Shown: positions 56,806 through 64,000 of the stretch, piece after piece
Numbering within the stretch: the first letter of the stretch is position 1
Layout: each line of letters starts with the position of its first letter
Assembly (NCBI GenBank): GCA_032622095.1
Contig: CP136066.1
Span: 129,611,917 to 129,675,916, forward strand
Origin: Siphonodentalium dalli
Taxonomy: Eukaryota > Mollusca > Scaphopoda > Gadilida > Siphonodentaliidae
Direction of reading: 5' to 3'
DNA length: 64,000 bases
Notes under the pieces: model-generated
Database searches by the model: none
Seen by the model: only the letters and a program-made list of their open reading frames with translations
What the model was told of the DNA's origin: nothing
Program-made: the position numbers and the translations under genes

Positions 56806-58930
56806 TAATTGTCTTCAGTTCCTCTATACATTCGCAAATGTTCCCACCGCTTCCAGGTGTAGAAAAGCAACTGTCCAATGCTACTAATGCACTACTCAGC
56901 GAATCGGGTACTGTTATGTTGGATTTATCGCACCAAGCTTTCATCTGCAAATAAAAACGCGTTGACAGCGCTTCAGATAACAGTAGAATGCAACGCATCC
57001 CTCTGTCGAAGTCTTTGCCTGACAAAATCATATCTGTCGTTCCTGCTGCAACTACACCCGAGTCGGTAAGAAGCTCTTTCAGACCAGTGTCAGCATACAC
57101 ATGTCCAATCCCAGCAAAAACGGACATCAAAAGATGCATTCCTCCTTCACATGGTATGACGCCGGACATTATTGTAGGACAATTCCAACATATTTCCAAA
57201 GACTTAGCCAACAGAGGCATGTCAAAGAATATAGGGACATGCTCCTGTCCTGCCTTGTTTACGGCTTCCTTTATTCGTAGCATCACTGTGTATATGGTGG
57301 CAAAGTCAGTCGGCTTTGCCAATGTTATCGGTGTATATGCCACAGTGGTGATTCGTTTGTCAGACTTGTGACTGTCATCCTGCCTTGATTGACACTTTGC
57401 CTGGAATGGACTCCATGGTAATAGTTCTTGTTCAGTTGTCGAATGAAAAACAGAACTTCGCGATATGTCGTACATTAAATTGAGCAATTGCATTGCACGA
57501 ACGTCCGCATTCCTCTTAGGCAGAATCTCATTAACATTCACTAAGGGAATAAGCACTGGTTCTGGTAGGACAGAAGGCTTCTTATAAATCAAGACACTTG
57601 CTAAATCACCATCAACGAAAGAGAGGTTGTTATAGCATCGATCGGAGAGTCGTTTCAGCCTCAAAGTATGTGCCACAACTGCCTCTTGTCTCTGAGCAAT
57701 GATGCATGTCATCGCATGAGTCGTGTTCTTGCCATCAATCGTTCTCTCGTTGTGGTCCCAGTTATCTGCAGAAGCAGTGATGAAAGAGCCGCCAAGATTC
57801 ACAGGAACAATCTCAGGAGGAGTGTAGGACCCTATAGTTGAATGTTGTTGGTTCTCCTTGATATTTACAGCACACGATGTCATGAATTGGCGGAGCTCTG
57901 TATATGAAATACTGTAGCCCAATTTGTTCATAATATCTATCAGTTTTCTACTTCCATACTGGTTATGTAAATGTACCGCCAGTCCAAGATGTTTCGGTGA
58001 CATGACAGATGAAGCCAATGAAGTCAGGTCACAAGCCATGGTCAAACATTTTAAATTAAGTGCGTCTTCGGGAACATCACCAGATTTGTATAGTTCTTCG
58101 TTTGTGAGCCAACATAAAGCTTTGTACAGTAGTGGATCAACAAACTGTTTCATTGCTTCCGTTGACATCTCGCTGGATGAATAGTATTCGCCATTCACTG
58201 ATTCAACTGAGTCTAATATCCGTTTTCGTAGACGTCCGATAGCATCATGTAAAACAGATTCATCCCCTGGATTCGGAGAGACATTATGGTGTAGATCTTC
58301 TTCTATACCAGGTTCCTGCAACAGCTCATTTGCTTTTTGCAATGCATCGCCAACTGAGAGTTCGGTGGAACAAACAAGGTCCGACATAGGTGTCTGTGGA
58401 ATGAATTCAATATGGTCGCATCTGGAGCGTATTTTGGCTTTCAACATTTGAGAAGTGTAACACAATGAATCTGTGTATTTGGATAGTATGCTCAGGAATC
58501 GTGTATGAATTGTGCTCAGCAAATACACCTGTTTATTATGTATATTAGGCACGATCTCTTCCATGAATTCAGTGAATGCCATATCATGTGCAGATAATGA
58601 CTTTGTGTCCAATGTTGTCGTTTGAAGTGTTTTTTGCTTAATATATTTAGGGTAACAGTTCTTTTTTCTGTGATATCGAGCTTCTATAGCAACAAGATCT
58701 CCATTTGGTATACTGTACAGTCGAGATAGCATTGTGTGATCATTTGACCTTTCAGCAGCTTCCATAACTCGAGAGTACATGCTTGTTGATGACTTATTGA
58801 TCGATGTTTCGACCATTGACCAATCATTCTGTCTTTGGATTGGGCAGGTTTGTCCACATATAAAACAATTTTTCTTCCAGTCGAAACTACACTTCTGGGT
58901 ATGTGATCTGCATGTACGATAATCAATGTC
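56780..58930 (-). CDS. N-terminal part of the same protein, with zinc-finger start
   Basis: The ATG at 58816 opens 678 residues, but the frame is open further upstream to the repeat at about 58933 and there encodes a Cys/His motif: KCSFDWKKNCFICGQTC at about 58855-58905. That looks like a zinc finger normally preceded by more sequence, so the gene is probably truncated at its 5' end by the repeat element at 58933. Downstream domains are not known to me; conserved-looking words are NLGGSFITASADNWDHNERT and IMSGVIPCEGGMHLLMS. The frame ends at TGA 56780 and overlaps the next by 26 bases. Confidence 0.6.
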   Translation of the reverse strand, partial: DIDYRTCRSHTQKCSFDWKKNCFICGQTCPIQRQNDWSMVETSINKSSTSMYSRVMEAAERSNDHTMLSRLYSIPNGDLVAIEARYHRKKNCYPKYIKQKTLQTTTLDTKSLSAHDMAFTEFMEEIVPNIHNKQVYLLSTIHTRFLSILSKYTDSLCYTSQMLKAKIRSRCDHIEFIPQTPMSDLVCSTELSVGDALQKANELLQEPGIEEDLHHNVSPNPGDESVLHDAIGRLRKRILDSVESVNGEYYSSSEMSTEAMKQFVDPLLYKALCWLTNEELYKSGDVPEDALNLKCLTMACDLTSLASSVMSPKHLGLAVHLHNQYGSRKLIDIMNKLGYSISYTELRQFMTSCAVNIKENQQHSTIGSYTPPEIVPVNLGGSFITASADNWDHNERTIDGKNTTHAMTCIIAQRQEAVVAHTLRLKRLSDRCYNNLSFVDGDLASVLIYKKPSVLPEPVLIPLVNVNEILPKRNADVRAMQLLNLMYDISRSSVFHSTTEQELLPWSPFQAKCQSRQDDSHKSDKRITTVAYTPITLAKPTDFATIYTVMLRIKEAVNKAGQEHVPIFFDMPLLAKSLEICWNCPTIMSGVIPCEGGMHLLMSVFAGIGHVYADTGLKELLTDSGVVAAGTTDMILSGKDFDRGMRCILLLSEALSTRFYLQMKAWCDKSNITVPDSLSSALVALDSCFSTPGSGGNICECIEELKTIIDRAATSY

Positions 58931-60065
58931 ATTATTATTACGCCACCTAGTGTGGTGTTTCTAGCATTTGGTTTTTTTATATCGCATGGAGTACAGGGCG
59001 AATGTATTCTTGGAGATTGTTTGTACCTTACTCAATCGTACCGATATAATCACGTACCGGTAGATGCCGAAATTGTAAAGTTAACGTCAGCGGTGTATAA
59101 TACGTTTATGAAAATATGATAAATCCTATCGATAGAGTCAGGACAGGCTCAAATTGTAAACTTAAAGTCACCGGTGTAATAATATGTTGTTGAAAATATA
59201 AATAATCTGATAGCCTGAAAATATTGTATAACCTATTGGGAGCCCATAATAAATGGGAATAACCTATTGGGAGCCCCTGCATGTAGTGAACTGAATTGTG
59301 GGTATTTTATGGAGATTGTTTGTACCTTACTAAATCGTACCGATATAATCACGTAGATGCCGAAGTTGTAAAGTTAACGCCACTGGTGTATAATATGTTT
59401 ATGATAAATCGTATCGATAGAGTGAGGACAGGCTCAAATTGTAAACTTAAAGTCGAAAATATAAATAATCTGATAGCCTGAAAATATTGTATAACCTGTT
59501 GGGAGCCCCTGGTGTAGTGAACTGAATTATGGGTAATTTTAATTGGAGTGCGCATGTCTGTTTTTTTTGTAGTAACGGCCATCTTTTATTTTCTGTAGTT
59601 ATGGTAAGAGTTTATGGTTTAATTTATTTATTATTACGCCACCATGTGTGGTGTTTCTAGTGTGGCTGTTTTTCATATTCAGTGGTAGTCTCCAATTCTG
59701 TGGTCGAGTGGGCGAAGATTTCTTTTTTTTGTACCTTACTCAAATCGTACCGATAGAATCACATAGATGCTGAAATTGTAAAGTTAACGCCACCGGTGTA
59801 TAATATGTTTTTGAAAATATGACTCAATCGTATCGATAGTCAGGACAGGCTGAAATTGTAATCTTAAAGTCACCGGTGTAATAATATGTTGTTGAAAATA
59901 TAAATAATCTGATAGCCTGAAAATAATATATAACCCATTGGGAGCCTCCTGGTATAGTGAGGTGAATTATGGGTAAGCCCCCTGGTGTTATGAGGTGAAT
60001 TATGGGTAATATTATGCCTGTTCTATTGTGATAACCGCCATCTTTTATCTTTGGAATTATCGGCG
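58931..60065. repeat. Repeat family in tandem, two copies
   Basis: Copy 1 (about 58931-59605) and copy 2 (about 59630-60060) both start ATTACGCCACC and end near CCGCCATCTTTTATTTT. Copy 1 contains an internal duplication of about 260-300 bp. An inverted relative is at 22560-23215. Non-coding; a 61-codon frame at 59296 occurs in both related copies and is probably incidental. Confidence 0.65.
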
Positions 60066-60547
60066 TGTTTTATGAAAATGTCACCAAGATTTCTCCACTC
60101 GATTCTTTTAAAATGCACCCTAATCGGTCAAATTCTTTTGATAATTCTATCTAAATACATCTTAGCTACTATTCGGATCTGCTTTCCCGGTCGAAAAAGG
60201 TTTAGTTTGACCAAAACGGCTATTGACAAAAGTTTGTTTATAAAATAGCGTACTCGATAAACCCGTCGTACGGCCGTAGATGGTTATCGAAAACAAATTC
60301 AATTTCTTCCACCTAAAACATAATTATGTGCTGTATCCTATCATTTTAGGAATATATACGTATCCCACTCAGACACACCAAGTCTCAGCTTAAAATTTTG
60401 AAAAATAAGAGATTTATCAACATAAATCGATTTGTATGGCAGATCCCATGTTAAATAAATTGTAGGCCCCTTCAAATGTTTTCTGAGCTGTTCCATATTG
60501 GCACCAGAGTCCATATTTGACTGGTTCTACATGATAATTGTGCAACA
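60066..60547. other. Intergenic, no gene
   Basis: No supported gene or clear repeat. Confidence 0.4.
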
Positions 60548-61420
60548 GTACAGTCGCGTTACTTTATACGTCAACATTGGTCATTATCACTCGACAAATT
60601 TATTTCGGTCTATCGTATCAACCCCTATTTCCCCCGCGTAGCCTGACTAAGTGTCAACATTGGTCTTTATCGCTCCACTAATTTGTATCATTTCATCGGT
60701 ATGAATTCCATATCCAATTATCCACATATAACCAACCCAATCTCTAATCCCAGTCCAATTTATTTATTTTTTTCATCGCTATAGTCACGTTACGAAATAT
60801 TTTATTGCGTGATACTTGTACTTATATGTCTATGGTATTACTATAGTATACCGTATACGTATATCAATTGCTATTCCTTTCTATATAATTCTGGTGCCAT
60901 CTATAGAGATAGAGATAATTTCCGACCCACCCCCCGGGCCCCCCCAATTTTATATCATTGCTGCTTTAGTACAGTCGCGATGCATTACATGGCAACATCG
61001 CTCCACTAATTTATGTCAGTTCATCGGTACGAACCCCTTTTTCTCCAAGTCCATATAACCAAACCAACATCTTATCCCGGCCTAAATTATTATTTTTATT
61101 TTCATCGGTATAGTTGTGTTACATACATATTTTTTATCATTTGATTCTAATTTGTATTGTACCACTATAGAAGTCCATAAATTACTATTCTGGCACTATA
61201 TAGAGATGACTAAAATTCTGACACCCCCCCCCCCCTATTTTATAACCTTGTTGCAACAGTAGAGTTGAGATGCATAATATGTCAACATTGGTCGTTATCG
61301 CTCTACAGATTTATATCGGTTCAACCCTTAGTTCCCTGTAATGCCCACCCCTCCCTCAATTTATTTTTTCATTTGTATTATAGTCTCGTTACGTACACAT
61401 TTTTCTTTTATAACTTTTGC
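60548..61420. repeat. Diverged direct repeats, three partial units
   Basis: Units begin near 60548, 60971 and 61262 with AGT(A)CAGTCGCG/AGTAGAGTTGAG and continue with TCAACATTGGTC, CGCTCCACTAATTT or CGCTCTACAGATTT, and TCATCGGTA. C-rich runs (about 60928-60950 and 61220-61238) precede units 2 and 3. Non-coding. Confidence 0.55.
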
Positions 61421-61635
61421 TTCAACGCGCCGAGTTCTAGCTGCTGCAGAGAATACAAAACTGACAACATATTGAAATGTAAGCAGGCTTCAAACTAATA
61501 TTATCCAATAAAAACTCTGGCTACATCAGAAATTTGTGTATAAGGTGTACTCGCATTTGTTGCGTTAAAAAAAAAAGGTCCCAAGTCAAGGTCCAAATCC
61601 CCAACAAACTGATGTGAGGTTTAACTCCATCTACA

Positions 61636-62040
61636 TACAGTAATGTCCAAAGTAATTGATCACTTAACCACAGCAGAATTATGGGTAATTTTTCAAGATT
61701 TTAAATCCTGAAAAATTACCCTTAATTCTGCTGTGGTTAATTGGTCAATTACTTTAGGCATTACTGTAGCCCATATAAGGATGTGAGGTCTAATGATAAC
61801 TCCATCCACATACAGTAATGTCCAAAGTAATTGACCACTTAAGCACAGCAGATTGTGGGTAATTTTTCCGGATTTTAAATCCTGAAAAATTACCCATAAT
61901 TCTGCTGTGGTTAAGTGGTCAATTACTTTGGGCATTACTGTATCCCATATAAGGATGTGAGGTCTAATGATAACTCCATCTACATACAGTAATGTCCAAA
62001 GTAATTGACCAATGACCACTTAACCACAGCAGAATTATGT
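61636..62040. mobile_element. Tandem Tc1/mariner-like palindromic elements
   Basis: Two complete elements (61638-61766 and 61813-61940) and a half element (from 61987) each begin CAGTAATGTCCAAAGTAATTG and end with the complement, flanked by TA. The spacers (CCATATAAGGATGTGAGG and following) are also repeated, so the whole has a period of about 175 bases. The arms fold into near-perfect hairpins. No transposase is present. Confidence 0.8.
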
Positions 62041-62907
62041 CGTTCAATATGGTCTACCTAATTCTGCTCCAAAAACATGTATATTGAATATATGGATGTT
62101 TATTGGGGGGAAACCGATTATTTCAATGATATTTTCATTAACTGGCATCCAAAAACCGACCTACGGGAGCGCGCTTCGCACGCGACTGTTTCTTAAGTAT
62201 ATGTGCATATTTAATAAGTCAACAATTGGAAGCACAACAAATAAGATTGGCGGGGTCCCTTGCGCTTGCGCGATCTGTCCATCAAAACATATTTAGACAT
62301 CTCAAGACACGTAAGACCCAATAACTTAATATACAGAATAGATACATATCTATTGCCTGAGTGACTAATATTTATATTTGTTACAATGGGGTCAAATAGT
62401 TACGAAGCCAGCACCACAATTCTTTCCCTCCATAGTAAATATTAAAACAACTTATAAAGAATTATTTATTTACCTTATATTTGGTATGGAGCGTCCTTGG
62501 TTTACTGGAGTTCAGATTGTTAACATCACGTCACCAAGTCAATTACTCGCGAAGCCACAGCCATAACTATGTCCCTCCATAGTAATTCTCAAAACAACTT
62601 CTTAAGAACAATTGACCAGGTCAGTCGCGCAATTATTGGAAGAGCCACGGTCAATCATTTTTTTTAAACCAAATTTTACATTTAAATTATTCCTTTATTT
62701 AACCAAAAAAATAAATTAAATGATAAAATTAACTTTTACTACTTGCTAAATTTTATCTTTTAATTATTTCATTTAAATTTTAGACTAAAATTTAAAAATA
62801 TACAGTCCCAGTATTTACAGTATACTAAGTCCAAGTCTTTATAATCTGTTGAGTGACCCCACAGTCATTTACTTGCTTTGTTAGTAATAATTTGAAGGAT
62901 TACTTGT
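62041..62907. other. Intergenic, no gene
   Basis: AT-rich. A short repeat (ACGAAGCCA/GCGAAGCCA followed by CAATTCTTTCCCTCCATAGTA-like text) lies at about 62400 and 62550. No gene is supported. Confidence 0.4.
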
Positions 62908-63735
62908 TTAAACGCAATTGTTATCAAAATATTTTATGTATTTTTTATAATTTCTATTTATATGTAATACTATAATCTTGGTGGCGTTACCATTTCTGAC
63001 TATGGTTTTCTTGTTACTCTTGTTATTGCGACATTCGCTTTGTTGTGATTTCTCGACAACATTGACCCCCTCACCGCCGAAACTGGTACTAATGTAAACA
63101 TTATCAATACTCATCTTATTTCGGTCGTTCTTGGGGGCCGTGCAGTCTCTAATCCAATGCCCATATAAATGACAGTTCCAGCACTGTCCCGGCTTGATGC
63201 CTCGGTCGGACTTTGGAGCTGAATGTTGTGAACTGGCTTTCCCTCGGACTGCAGACTCAGCAATTGAATAATGACGCTGTCGTGTAGCTTTCTTTTTGTT
63301 TTTAGCTGACTTGGCTTTCCGCGCTGCAGCATTGACTGCCTTGCTGAGTTTCTTTTCGTCTTCAGAGTCGTCCGCATCTTGCACCTTTTGCCTTGCACAA
63401 TCAAAATCTGCTTGTTCCACTTTATCTTTACTGAGTGAAGCACTGGCCGCATTCAAATTTGACAATACTTTGGCATTAGACTTGAACTGGTCTTCATGGC
63501 TTTTCTTTTTAAAAGTATATTTAGACTCATTTAAGGTGTCTATCTGTCGCATTTGCTGCTGAGATAAGTCGACTTGTGTACTACTTATCTTCGTGTGAAG
63601 TCCTCCCAACTCAACCGCCAATAGCTGTTTCAGCTCCGTTAACATTCCATTCTGCGATCGCTGGACTGCCGCATCTACTGCCTTTTGTATCGACTCCGGA
63701 ATCAGTGTAGCTGCATCATGCTGGTGTTGTTCCAT
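62908..63735 (-). CDS. Gag-like zinc-knuckle protein
   Basis: A 275-residue ATG-started frame. An N-terminal helical, coiled-coil-prone half contains FKKKSHEDQFKSN; then comes a basic stretch (about residues 130-150), and then a classic CCHC knuckle CWNCHLYGHWIRDC (C-x2-C-x4-H-x4-C) near residue 190. The FKKK...QF.N phrase and order recall ORF1/Gag proteins of tyrosine-recombinase retroelements (DIRS/Ngaro types), so I infer a retroelement nucleocapsid-type protein that binds nucleic acid. No pol follows on this strand within the window. A fragment related to its C-terminal coding sequence lies at about 19343-19400. It could also be a domesticated copy. Confidence 0.65.
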   Translation of the reverse strand: MEQHQHDAATLIPESIQKAVDAAVQRSQNGMLTELKQLLAVELGGLHTKISSTQVDLSQQQMRQIDTLNESKYTFKKKSHEDQFKSNAKVLSNLNAASASLSKDKVEQADFDCARQKVQDADDSEDEKKLSKAVNAAARKAKSAKNKKKATRQRHYSIAESAVRGKASSQHSAPKSDRGIKPGQCWNCHLYGHWIRDCTAPKNDRNKMSIDNVYISTSFGGEGVNVVEKSQQSECRNNKSNKKTIVRNGNATKIIVLHINRNYKKYIKYFDNNCV

Positions 63736-64000
63736 GACGAAAAGTTCCCAAGTACAACGATTGTTTTGACGATAAATAAAAATTTGTGTGCTGAACCAAC
63801 AAAGTTAGGACTAGAAGTGACTTCACTCCACTGATTTCCCGCCGAATTCAATTCTCCAATAACAACTTTTCATTGGCTGCTGGCTTAATGAAAACTCCGC
63901 CTACTCATAACATACATTATTCATCGAGCTGTGAATACAATACTTTCCCGCTAATACAAGAAAACTCGGGAAAGTTATCATTAACACATCTTCGTGTGAA
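63736..64000 (-). promoter_or_regulatory. Possible promoter of the Gag-like ORF
   Basis: The region upstream of the ATG has an inverted CCAAT-type word (AGCCAATGAAAAG on the minus strand, about 63870) and a direct CCAATAAC (about 63857). The right edge of the window cuts it. I see no definite TATA box or start site; this is a weak call. Confidence 0.25.

Overview
The window reads as metazoan repeat-rich DNA, most plausibly from a marine invertebrate (a spiralian such as a mollusc would fit, but nothing here fixes the clade). It is AT-rich and intergenic. I see no operons, no ribosome-binding sites, no rRNA or tRNA genes and no convincing single-copy host gene. Nearly all coding potential belongs to mobile elements: a Ty3/Gypsy retrotransposon, a MULE-type transposase relic, a decayed integrase/helicase-bearing DNA element, a LINE endonuclease fragment, a zinc-knuckle Gag-like ORF, and a large multi-frame protein with a FEN/XPG-like nuclease core and a Cys-rich tail.

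Layout. 1-9.6 kb is intergenic DNA with small non-autonomous elements, one clean TTAA-flanked element (5234-6812) and a FLYWCH/MULE transposase pseudogene (7737-8761). 9.66-29.80 kb is a nested stack. A TTAA element (9662-29803) holds a second terminal-inverted-repeat element (10308-29717). That holds a 17.8-kb Ty3/Gypsy retrotransposon on the minus strand (LTRs 10370-11563 and 27013-28197). Its internal region in turn contains a fold-back element (23918-24867), and a further TTAA element (24872-26433) shares that element's TTAA. The retrotransposon shows primer-binding site, polypurine tract, gag, protease, RT/RNase H/integrase and a well-formed -1 frameshift signal between gag and protease.

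29.885-41.361 kb is the most unusual object. It is an 11.5-kb element bounded by an apparent 8-bp target duplication. Its arms are arrays of a 390-bp tandem repeat in opposite orientation (about 4.7 kb and 2.5 kb), and its GC-rich core (about 34.65-38.75 kb) carries a decayed SF1 helicase with a fused HNH domain, a decayed retroviral-type integrase and two small unidentified ORFs. This looks like a Polinton/Maverick- or virus-like transposon with tandem-repeat termini, now broken.

41.4-54.4 kb is non-coding: a LINE fragment, several TTAA elements, two near-perfect palindromic elements with 7-bp duplications, a hAT-like element, a 3.6-kb fold-back element with a minisatellite centre, and a roughly 600-bp tandem duplication. 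54.4-58.9 kb is the three-frame zinc-finger/nuclease/CXC gene. 58.9-62 kb is repeats, including palindromic Tc1/mariner-like elements. 62.9-63.7 kb is the Gag-like ORF.

No pathway links the genes. The shared theme is successive insertion, often at TTAA, with at least six TTAA-flanked terminal sequences in 64 kb.
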